12,015 bases of DNA from an uncultured Emergencia sp. (lineage in GTDB: Bacteria > Bacillota > Clostridia > Peptostreptococcales > Anaerovoracaceae): contig CALLDR010000147.1 in assembly GCA_937997955.1 (NCBI GenBank), forward strand, positions 1-12,015, in the 5' to 3' direction. Below the pieces are notes generated by a model. That model ran no database searches, was not told the DNA's origin, and saw only the letters and a program-made list of their open reading frames with translations. The first letter of the stretch is position 1. Each line of letters begins with the position of its first letter. The position numbers were made by a program, and so were the translations under genes. Of the stretch, positions 5,364 to 12,015 are shown piece by piece.

Positions 5364-5418
5364 GGAGCAGTGCTCCTGTCATATAAATATTATATACCAA
5401 AGTGGACTGCCGTGAAAA
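5364..5418 (-). promoter_or_regulatory. Antiporter promoter with palindrome downstream
   Basis: On the minus strand a -10 TATAAT lies at 5394-5389 and a partial -35 TTTTCA at 5418-5413, with 18 bases between. Just downstream, in the expected 5' untranslated region, GGAGCA-G-TGCTCC (5364-5376) is a 6+6 palindrome between promoter and ribosome binding site. It could be an operator or a small hairpin controlling translation. Confidence 0.5.
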
Positions 5419-5506
5419 GTGCTTTCTTGTGTTAAAGTGGTTTTTTGCAGAAATAGGAAGAAAGTTGGAGAACGGGAGCTTTGGAATCAGGGAGAAGCGG
5501 ACTCCT

Positions 5507-5542
5507 AAAAGTGAAGGAGCAGACCTTGCGGCCTGCTCCTTC
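5507..5542 (-). terminator. Terminator of the Ig-like surface protein gene
   Basis: GAAGGAGCAG at 5513-5522 pairs with CTGCTCCTTC at 5533-5542 (10 bp). On the minus strand the stem is followed by ACTTTT, a short U tract. It lies 28 bases after the stop codon at 5570. Confidence 0.65.
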
Positions 5543-5569
5543 AGAGTGGTTTATTGATAAGCTTTGTGG

Positions 5570-8194
5570 TTATTTTGTTTTGATCTTTTTGATCACAGTC
5601 CAGTTGCCCCAGACGATCGTACCGTCCGCCAGTTTCTTATAGGAGCGGACTTTGACGAAATAGTTGGTGCCTGGCTTCAGGTTCTTGAGCGTTACGTACG
5701 TGGTGCTGTAACCGTTGTCATTGTGCGTGATGTACCGGTTACTGTAGCTGCCCATGCGTCCGTATCTCACCTGATATTTTGTCGCGCCGTCGACCTTGGT
5801 GATAGTGACTTTGACCTGTCCCTTTGCAGGGGAGGTAACCTTGAAGGCCGGTTTCTTAGGCTTTACCGTGACGGTGACGACCTTGCTCGCAGGGTTGTAC
5901 TTCACGTCCTTTGTCGTCTTAACTGTGATGTATGCTATGCCTGTACCGTGAACGGTTACTGTGCCTGTCGAGGAGACTGTCGCAACAGATGGGTCGCTGG
6001 ACTCGTAGACAATGACGCCGTCGCCGTCAGTTTTTGCGCCCAGGTTGAACGCACTGCTGGTCAGGTACTTGGTGTAGTAGGTGTAATTGGTTGTGATGGA
6101 CTGTGTTTTTCCAACAATACTGAAGTTTGCATATGTTTTTCCGCTGTAGCCGTTCTTACCAGTTACAACGATCTTGTATGTTCCAGGGGCAGACAAGGAA
6201 GTTACTGTTTTGCCGCTGGCATCCTCATAGGAAACAGTATAATCTGCGGAGGAAAGTTTGTTAATGCCATAAGTTACAGATGTGATGCTTGGGTACTTGC
6301 GCATTCCGTCTGCTGTCACACTGTACTCCTTCAGGCTAACTGTATAACGGCTGATGTCGGTACCGTTGATGGTGAAGGTCAAAGTAGTGGTTCCGGAGTA
6401 TGCGCCCTTGCCCGCAATTTCAATCGTATATGTACCTGCATCTCTTGGAGAGGCAACAACAGTACCAGCTGCGTTTTTATAGGTTATAGTATAGTCTGTA
6501 TCTTTGACTAAAGTGACATAACCGTCTCTAACAGTTACTTGAGGTGTAATGCTACTGCCGGTGTAATTATAAGATGCGTAGCTTCCTGATGCAAACGCAA
6601 CTGAGCAGCCATAAATATTCTTTGTCACAAGAGAATATGTTACCTGCGTTGATCCAGAAGTTAAATTACCGGATCCGTTAGAAGTTACTGTAACATATCC
6701 TTTCCCTGTTGCAGTAGATACCCATGGCGTGCCTACAGTGTAATCTTTATCTTTTACGAAGGTGATAGCACCATCAAGGGATTTTACTGTTATGTTCGGA
6801 GCAGAAGCTATGCTGCTTTGGGAAGCAGTAATATTTATATAATTATAGTTAAATGGTTGAATTGTAAAGCTTCCTACAAATTTTTCTCCAGCATATGGGC
6901 TTCTTCCTACTAGGTATACTAAATAGTTATGAGCGTCAACTGGAGATGTTGTAGAAATTGTTTTATTTTTTGCATCAGTGTAACGATATTCAACGCAATA
7001 ATAGCTGCTTGAAAAAGCCGTACCGTTGGCAGTTACTTTTATAGCAGGCGTTTGAATTTTTCCATTATACATCGGGCTATAGCTGCCGGAAGTAATGGAT
7101 GCATCAACTTGGCTAATATCATATGCAGACTTAGCAACATTGAAGGTCACTTTCTTTTCACCGGTATAGTTGCCAATAAAGTTGATTGTTACATAATATT
7201 GATCCGTGCTTGCATTCAGGGATTTATCAAATGTAGGAGTTGTAATATTGTAGTCAGATCCAGGCTGCAAGGTTACAGTTTTGCCGTTTAAACTATCTGT
7301 AATCGTTGGATTAATATTGATCTTGCCTTCCACTTGATTAGGAATAGAAGATACAGAAATATAATTTATACCCCGCGCTGTAACTTCTACAGTTCTTGTA
7401 GTACTACCAGCATATGCTCCTTTTCCTTTTATTGTAAGCGAATATGTGCCTTTGTCTTTAATCTCTTTGGAGCAAGTCACTTCATAATTTGCAGAAGAAA
7501 CTGTGGATGAACCATTTTTCACAGTAACCAACGTGTTTGGATTCTTTGTATTTCCATCATAAGTCACATTCACTGATGTGACAGTGCAGGTATTAATATT
7601 TGGGGCGGTTTTAGGTGTAACGGACGCAATCGTCCCCTGGAAATTTCCCGCTGTATTTGCATTGAATGACACTACCCCGTTGCTAACAGTAGCGTTAAAA
7701 TTACTGCTAAAGAAGTCGTCTGTCCTTTCTTTTCCATCGGAGAAATAGTGGATATCTCCAGAATCCACCGTAGTGAACTCAGAAACTTGGTTATCAACGG
7801 TAGCACTTACGTTGTGGGCAGATAAGTCATATGGTTTGATTTCAAACTCACCAGATGCTATTACGTTACTATCCGTTTCATTCTCAGACGAGTTCAAGGT
7901 TACATTAAACTCGTACTTTCCTGCATCTTTAGGTTCAGTAATTGTTGTAGAGTCCGTTGACGTCTTGGTATATTTAATTGTATAGGTTGCTGCATCTACC
8001 ACAGCCCCATTATTATATACAACAATGTTTGGAACTCGTATTGATCCGTTATACTCAAATGTCTTAGTATAGTCATTTAAAGTATACTGCGGAGATGCTG
8101 GATCTTGTTCTGCAGTAGTTTCCGCAAACGCCATGCTCGGCATCATGCAGACTACCATCATGACCGACAGCATGAGTGCTAAAATCTTTTTCAT
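5570..8194 (-). CDS. Large secreted Ig-like repeat protein with C-terminal BID_2 and FnIII modules
   Basis: An 874-residue exported protein. Residues 1-24 are a signal peptide ending A-F-A. The body is a chain of Ig-like beta-sandwich modules of the MBG/YDG type, with a recurring pattern of Y-[NDT]-G, a segment around DYT(I/V)-Y, D-A-G-T-Y and GKGAYSG-T. Copies are clear near 46-120, 209-273, 372-447, 540-610 and 625-695, with weaker ones between. Residues about 705-778 are a bacterial Ig-like BID_2 module (SSDPSVATVSSTGTVTVHGTG). Residues about 783-871 are FnIII, ending KIKTK. No LPXTG, SLH or choline-binding motif is visible, so attachment is unknown. Such proteins usually act in adhesion or as surface scaffold. 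AAAGGA nine bases upstream supports the ATG. Confidence 0.88.
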   Translation of the reverse strand: MKKILALMLSVMMVVCMMPSMAFAETTAEQDPASPQYTLNDYTKTFEYNGSIRVPNIVVYNNGAVVDAATYTIKYTKTSTDSTTITEPKDAGKYEFNVTLNSSENETDSNVIASGEFEIKPYDLSAHNVSATVDNQVSEFTTVDSGDIHYFSDGKERTDDFFSSNFNATVSNGVVSFNANTAGNFQGTIASVTPKTAPNINTCTVTSVNVTYDGNTKNPNTLVTVKNGSSTVSSANYEVTCSKEIKDKGTYSLTIKGKGAYAGSTTRTVEVTARGINYISVSSIPNQVEGKININPTITDSLNGKTVTLQPGSDYNITTPTFDKSLNASTDQYYVTINFIGNYTGEKKVTFNVAKSAYDISQVDASITSGSYSPMYNGKIQTPAIKVTANGTAFSSSYYCVEYRYTDAKNKTISTTSPVDAHNYLVYLVGRSPYAGEKFVGSFTIQPFNYNYINITASQSSIASAPNITVKSLDGAITFVKDKDYTVGTPWVSTATGKGYVTVTSNGSGNLTSGSTQVTYSLVTKNIYGCSVAFASGSYASYNYTGSSITPQVTVRDGYVTLVKDTDYTITYKNAAGTVVASPRDAGTYTIEIAGKGAYSGTTTLTFTINGTDISRYTVSLKEYSVTADGMRKYPSITSVTYGINKLSSADYTVSYEDASGKTVTSLSAPGTYKIVVTGKNGYSGKTYANFSIVGKTQSITTNYTYYTKYLTSSAFNLGAKTDGDGVIVYESSDPSVATVSSTGTVTVHGTGIAYITVKTTKDVKYNPASKVVTVTVKPKKPAFKVTSPAKGQVKVTITKVDGATKYQVRYGRMGSYSNRYITHNDNGYSTTYVTLKNLKPGTNYFVKVRSYKKLADGTIVWGNWTVIKKIKTK

Positions 8195-8281
8195 AATCTC
8201 TTTTCCTTTCTTGATATTTCTTGAACTTCTTTTCGTTTCATTAGAGTCAGAGATAACTAATATTTGGTTATTTCCAAAAAT

Positions 8282-8290
8282 ATTATAGCA
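8282..8290 (-). promoter_or_regulatory. Extended -10 promoter of the Ig-like protein gene
   Basis: The minus strand reads TGCTATAAT, a perfect extended -10 (TGnTATAAT). No good -35 is present 16-18 bases upstream, which such promoters can do without. The 5' untranslated region would be about 80 nt of AT-rich sequence. Confidence 0.55.
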
Positions 8291-8382
8291 TTAGTTTCCC
8301 CAAAAAGATATAAGAATTAAAAACATTAAAAATATTTAAGATTTCTGTATAAAAAAGGAAATTGATGCTGCGATATATAATA

Positions 8383-8411
8383 GAAGAAGGCCGGTAGTTC
8401 CGACCTTCTTC
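8383..8411 (-). terminator. Hairpin after the helical surface protein gene
   Basis: GAAGAAGG at 8383-8390 pairs with CCTTCTTC at 8404-8411. The stem continues inward with CGG/CCG after one mismatch. It starts 36 bases after the stop codon at 8448. The minus-strand U tract is poor (TATTATATA), while the plus strand has GTAGTTTTT; it probably serves as a terminator, but this is uncertain. Confidence 0.5.
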
Positions 8412-8447
8412 GTAGTTTTTGATTCGGTTCAGCTTTGATGGAATCGA

Positions 8448-11105
8448 TTATTTAGCGATTCTGTAAGCCTTGTTGGACCAGTCAGAGTAGTAGGTCTTAC
8501 CGTCAACTACTTTGTAAGCTCTGATCTTGTAGTAGTATCTGGTTCCCTTCTTCAGAGACTTGGTGTTCTTGTAAGTTCTCTTCGTGTTGTCAGTGGTTGT
8601 GAAGAACGCCTTGGTGCCAAAACCGCTGTTCATCTTCAGGGATCTGTATACCTGGAAGCCATCAGCTACAGAAGTGTCGCCCTTTACAGTCCATTTTACT
8701 GTGATAGAACCCTTCTTAGCAGTGGAGGAAGCGGTGATCTTGAGCGCTTCGACAGCGTCAATATTTGCTCTTTCAATGATTTCTAACTTGTACAAGAATG
8801 CTTCGCCTAAAGCAGCCTTTACAGCTCTTTGCTGGGAGCCAGTCAGCGCTTCATAAGCGTCTTTTGCAGCTTTGACTTCTTCTGCAGTGGAGTTTTCATT
8901 CAGCTTCATGATCTGTGCTTTTACCGCATTGATTTCAGCAGTTCTAACAGCAGCCTCAGCAGCTTCTAACTCTGTGATCGTTGCATTAAAGTCACCATCA
9001 TAGTAGTCATAGTACTTGTTGTACTGTGCTCTTACGGCTTCAACAGCAGCCTTAGCCTCAATACCATATGGCTTTAAATCAGCAAGGTCTGCAGCCGCAG
9101 CGCTAACCGCATTCTGTTGAGCAGTCTTTAAGGTTGCCATCTTTGTAGTGAAAACTGCAGATCCGGCAACATCAGCAGGCTTGGTGCCATAGAGGTCTAA
9201 GTATTCATTGTAAGCATCATTTGCAGCCATGAACTGATCTTCTGTACTTAACTTAGCATCTACGCTTGCAGGCAGTGCAGCTAGTAATGCAGATACTTTT
9301 GCTGCTTGGGCCTTTAATTCTGCATCAGTTCTAATTTTAGCGACTTCACCTTTTGCTTCTTCATACAGAACCGCTAAATCAGCAGCATCTTTAGCAACTG
9401 CAAATTTACCAGCCTCGGTAGTATTGCCGTTGTATTTCTCTTTGACCGCGGTGAAGGAATCAGCCCTGTAATCGCTGCCCATCAGTTTTTGCTGTTCACC
9501 AATGTATTGCTCTAAGGCACCCTTGTATTTCTGAACATCAGAACTCTTCAGATTCTTTTCTTCCTCAGCAGTTCTCAAGTCAGCAAGTTTCTTTTCGGCA
9601 TCTGCCATGATAGATTCGACTTCTTCCACAGTTTTTGCCTCGTATAAAGCATCTGTAGCTTCATCAGCGATATCCTTGTAATCATCTCTTGCTTCAGTTG
9701 CATAGAAATCCTTGCAGTATTTCTTATCAGCCTCTGCTGTTTTGTTAGCACCAGAGTAAATGATTTTTTCCTGGAACTTCTTGGATGCAACAGCAATGGC
9801 GTTCGCAACTGGATCAGTTACTGGGGCGACTTTCATAACTTCACTCTTAGCTGCGAAGGAATCAATCGAGTAAGGTGCGGTGAAAGCTTTTGCATAGATT
9901 TCGGTCTTGTCTTTTGCTAATGCAGCATCGATTGCAGCATTGTCATACATCTTAGTACCATCGAACAGCAGTGCATCCTTCTTGTCTGCAGCCTTTGCTT
10001 CATAATCAGCGTATACATCGATTGCAACTTTTGCCTTGTCGATTACGCCAGTCTTGAATACGGCAGCAGTAACGAGCTGTGCTTCAGATACTGGGTTAGC
10101 GCATTCTTCTTCATAGTATACGTTTGCCACTGCTAATGCATCTTCTATTTCTTTCATGATTGCAGTGTTAATTGCTGCAGCCTCTGCCTTCGTAATCTTA
10201 GCTGGGTTAGTCAGAGCAACGCCCATGTACTTACCGTTTGATACTAGATCTAAAAGATTGGCGTTTTCAGCAACCTTAACAGTATCATAGTAGCTGATCT
10301 TACCAGTGTAAGCCAAGATGGATTTTGCATAAGCGATATTCGCTTCGCTTCTCGCATCGTCAGCAACTACATCGTCGGTTGTCTTCAGTTCTTTTAATTT
10401 ACCATATAAGCCTTCACCTGCAACGATGTTGTTCTTGCTTCCGCTACCATAGAGAATGCTGTCGATTTCAGTGGTGTAGTTATCTTTGTTGACCTTAGCA
10501 GTGTCATTCAAATCAGCCTTTGTGTCGGCAATCAGCTTTTCGGCATAGGTCTTGTAGGTGTAATCAACCGGTGTATCTTCGCCATTGATGATTTCTGTTA
10601 CAGTATACTTTTTGTCTGCATACACAGAGGTATCGATTGCACCGACCAATGCAGTCGCCTCAGAAACTTTACCTTCAAAATCCTTTGCTTTTGCATTATC
10701 AGCGAAGACTGCGGCATAAGTATTTTTTGCATAAGCTACGTCATCCGTACCAATGATGGTTGTGGTAACATTAGATTTGATACCTGCCCAAGTACCAAAC
10801 TCATCTTTGAATTTGTTCATGCCGTCAGAAGTAGTGATATCACCAATCTTGGCGATTAAGTCACTTGCCAGTAATCTACCGGTCACGGCAGTTTCGGTAG
10901 TTGCATAATCAAGCGCAGCTTGGCTGTAGTTGCTTGCAGCCTTCTGCACGCTTGCTGCAGCTGCCATAGCGTTTTCTGCATAGCTCATAGCTTCAGACTG
11001 AGCAGCGAGTTCCGCGTCGGTTGCAGCAAACGCAGTTCCTACAGCTGAAAAGCTATATGTGAAGACAACTGACAATGCAAGAAGCACTGTTAAAAATTTC
11101 TTCAT
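8448..11105 (-). CDS. Large secreted alpha-helical protein with C-terminal FnIII module
   Basis: An 885-residue exported protein. Residues 1-27 are a signal peptide ending A-F-A. Residues about 28-780 are rich in Ala, Lys, Glu and Asp and look helical, with coiled-coil-like stretches (for example 480-520 and 580-610). A unit near 738-765, AAKDAYEALTGSQQ then RAVKAAL, matches the AYEALT-type repeat common in clostridial wall proteins; I see only this one clear copy. Residues about 787-882 are FnIII, with DGFQVYRSL and KKGTRYYYKIRAYK, close to the module of the small protein at 1857. There are only two cysteines (335, 464) and no sortase or SLH anchor. A role in cell surface structure or adhesion is likely but unproven. 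GGGAGG ten bases upstream supports the ATG. Confidence 0.85.
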   Translation of the reverse strand: MKKFLTVLLALSVVFTYSFSAVGTAFAATDAELAAQSEAMSYAENAMAAAASVQKAASNYSQAALDYATTETAVTGRLLASDLIAKIGDITTSDGMNKFKDEFGTWAGIKSNVTTTIIGTDDVAYAKNTYAAVFADNAKAKDFEGKVSEATALVGAIDTSVYADKKYTVTEIINGEDTPVDYTYKTYAEKLIADTKADLNDTAKVNKDNYTTEIDSILYGSGSKNNIVAGEGLYGKLKELKTTDDVVADDARSEANIAYAKSILAYTGKISYYDTVKVAENANLLDLVSNGKYMGVALTNPAKITKAEAAAINTAIMKEIEDALAVANVYYEEECANPVSEAQLVTAAVFKTGVIDKAKVAIDVYADYEAKAADKKDALLFDGTKMYDNAAIDAALAKDKTEIYAKAFTAPYSIDSFAAKSEVMKVAPVTDPVANAIAVASKKFQEKIIYSGANKTAEADKKYCKDFYATEARDDYKDIADEATDALYEAKTVEEVESIMADAEKKLADLRTAEEEKNLKSSDVQKYKGALEQYIGEQQKLMGSDYRADSFTAVKEKYNGNTTEAGKFAVAKDAADLAVLYEEAKGEVAKIRTDAELKAQAAKVSALLAALPASVDAKLSTEDQFMAANDAYNEYLDLYGTKPADVAGSAVFTTKMATLKTAQQNAVSAAAADLADLKPYGIEAKAAVEAVRAQYNKYYDYYDGDFNATITELEAAEAAVRTAEINAVKAQIMKLNENSTAEEVKAAKDAYEALTGSQQRAVKAALGEAFLYKLEIIERANIDAVEALKITASSTAKKGSITVKWTVKGDTSVADGFQVYRSLKMNSGFGTKAFFTTTDNTKRTYKNTKSLKKGTRYYYKIRAYKVVDGKTYYSDWSNKAYRIAK

Positions 11106-11315
11106 TTTAAGAATTCCTCCCTCTTTTTAGTTCTTTGTTTTAAGATTATAGTTATACGCGTTTTTGCGCAAAACTGATAAATGAAATTACAGTTCACAAT
11201 GATTTCCAGGAAGTGGAGAAAAGTGTTGGAATTTCAATATTTTTGATGCTTTCGTTGTGATAAAATGAAAACAGGGGTGTTGGAGGGGGGAATATGCTGG
11301 CTTAGTTCGGCCGAC
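11106..11315. other. Intergenic region between surface protein gene and leader 2
   Basis: The left part holds the ribosome binding site and promoter of the leftward gene. The right part is not shared with the array 1 side as far as the window allows. It has GGAGGGGGG at 11282-11290 followed by ATG at 11294, which opens only three codons (M-L-A) before TAG, so it is not a gene. Confidence 0.55.
11145..11173 (-). promoter_or_regulatory. Promoter of the helical protein gene with upstream palindrome
   Basis: The minus strand has -10 TATAAT at 11150-11145. The -35 region is poor, but its place is occupied by TTTTGCGCAAAA (11162-11173), a perfect 12-bp palindrome. An activator or repressor site there would control this gene directly. 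Confidence 0.45.
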
Positions 11316-11502
11316 TTGGATCGGCTGGATTGGATTCGCTGGCGGCGTACAGGTTGGTTAGTGTGAAATGGTCGTGGATGTCCTAGACAAATTGCAGGGA
11401 GAGGTAACATGTGGGAAGATACGATAGGAAGTTGGAGATTAGCAACCTGAGAAACTGGACTGGTTCATGGGAAAAGTAGTTTATTTTGCTGGGGAAATAA
11501 GG

Positions 11503-11508
11503 TATACT
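11503..11508 (+). promoter_or_regulatory. Candidate leader promoter, array 2 (-10 element)
   Basis: TATACT lies in the conserved block TTTATTTTGCTG...GGAAATAAGG, matching the candidate in leader 1. The -35 is weak in both. Conservation between copies is the main evidence. Confidence 0.4.
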
Positions 11509-11613
11509 AAGATATGAGAATAGCAGTTTTATATAGAGTTATTGCTTTACAGCGGTCCATTCTCTTTGGACAGCTGAGGGCAATAATTTTACCAAAGAAC
11601 TTGTATACAGCTT

Positions 11614-11658
11614 GGTGCGAAAGGCAAGTGAACATGAAATCCCCGGGTCTTTCGCACC
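11614..11658 (+). repeat. Conserved inverted repeat in leader 2 (stem B)
   Basis: GGTGCGAAAG and CTTTCGCACC are the same arms as in leader 1. Here flanking TT and AA extend the pairing to 12 bp. The interval differs from leader 1 at one base (C for T at 11641). Confidence 0.8.
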
Positions 11659-11772
11659 AAAATTCCTTACAGGAATAACCAGAATTGTGGTATGATGTGA
11701 GTGAATTAAGGAGAGCTCCAAAGAAAATGCCGAAGATTGGTAGTATCTTTGGAAAAACAGCCGTAATTTGCA

Positions 11773-12015
11773 GTCTCAACCCGCGAGGGTGAGTGGATTG
11801 AAATTTCTCCGGCGATCGTTGCAGTAATGCACAGTACCGTCTCAACCCGCGAGGGTGAGTGGATTGAAATCGCTTGCTCCCGGACGTACTTGACGTCAAG
11901 TCTGTCTCAACCCGCGAGGGTGAGTGGATTGAAATTTTTGGGAAATGGCAATACTTTGGCCCCGGCTCCGTCTCAACCCGCGAGGGTGAGTGGATTGAAA
12001 TGTCGATACTTGACT
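11773..12015 (+). CRISPR. CRISPR array 2, four repeats, continues beyond window
   Basis: Repeats of 32 nt start at 11773, 11839, 11904 and 11970 and are identical: start GTCTCAACCC, loop GCGA, then GGGTGAG and tail TGGATTGAAAT. Spacers are 34, 33 and 34 nt, and a fourth spacer runs off the edge. Compared with array 1, the repeat lacks one C after GGGT and always ends in T. The stem CTC-A-ACCC/GGGT-GAG has one bulged A, and the 11-nt tail follows directly after the stem, as in type I-C. No spacer is shared with array 1 in the visible part. Uniform repeats and the adjacent leader mark this as the young end of the array. Confidence 0.97.

Larger units (their letters stand above)
11316..11772 (+). 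promoter_or_regulatory. CRISPR leader of array 2
   Basis: This is the second copy of the leader. It begins with two 14-bp tandem units (11316-11343), diverges most at about 11370-11430, and becomes very similar to leader 1 from about 11450 on. It keeps the candidate -10 TATACT (11503-11508) and all three inverted repeats (11539-11586, 11614-11658, 11662-11676). The last 16 bases are identical to those before array 1. There is no coding sequence in it. Duplication of the leader together with its array, or exchange between loci, explains the similarity. Confidence 0.9.

Noticed and set aside
5564..6511. 315-codon plus-strand frame opposite the Ig-like protein gene
   Set aside because: It is long because the real gene is repetitive and rich in Thr/Val codons; it is Cys-rich without a motif and has no ribosome binding site.
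11282..11305. Strong Shine-Dalgarno followed by ATG before leader 2
   Set aside because: The frame closes after three codons (M-L-A); at most a relic of a former gene start.
11507..11899. 130-codon minus-strand frame through leader 2 and array 2
   Set aside because: It is the same artefact: repeats read as FQSTHPRGLR and the rest is leader.

Overview
The window looks chromosomal and most likely comes from a low-to-mid-GC Gram-positive anaerobe of the Clostridia (Eubacteriales). This is inferred from strong AGGAGG-type ribosome binding sites, MKK-type signal peptides ending in AFA, and secreted proteins with a Tyr/Lys-rich C-terminal fibronectin type III (FnIII) module. The species cannot be named from sequence alone.

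Layout: (1) 1-482, a long CRISPR leader. (2) 483-920, CRISPR array 1: six good repeats, six spacers and a decayed terminal repeat. (3) 921-1856, a gene-poor stretch with possible gene remnants and one good promoter candidate. (4) 1857-2375 (+), a small secreted FnIII plus zinc-ligand protein. (5) 2376-3011, no convincing gene, but direct repeats, a possible short structured transcript and a dense set of hairpins and terminators. (6) 5333-3012 (-), a CPA2-family cation:proton antiporter with a C-terminal regulatory region. (7) 8194-5570 (-), an 874-residue secreted protein of repeated Ig-like modules. (8) 11105-8448 (-), an 885-residue secreted alpha-helical protein with a C-terminal FnIII module. 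(9) about 11316-11772, a second copy of the CRISPR leader. (10) 11773 to the right edge, CRISPR array 2, which runs off the window.

The most unusual structure is the pair of CRISPR loci about 11 kb apart. They have the same orientation and almost the same long leader, but consistently different repeats. Array 1 repeats carry an extra C in the stem and are followed by G; array 2 repeats lack the C and are followed by T. The repeat form (32-33 nt, short stem, GNRA loop, 11-nt ATTGAAA-type 3' tail, 33-36 nt spacers) fits type I-C or a close relative. No cas gene lies in the window, so the proteins must be encoded elsewhere. The shared leader holds inverted repeats conserved between copies downstream of a conserved promoter-like element, suggesting a structured leader RNA or conserved DNA-binding sites.

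The protein-coding genes do not form an obvious pathway with the arrays. Three of the four are exported, and each of those has an FnIII module. The antiporter is a separate, singly transcribed membrane protein. Each large minus-strand gene has its own promoter candidate and a hairpin downstream.
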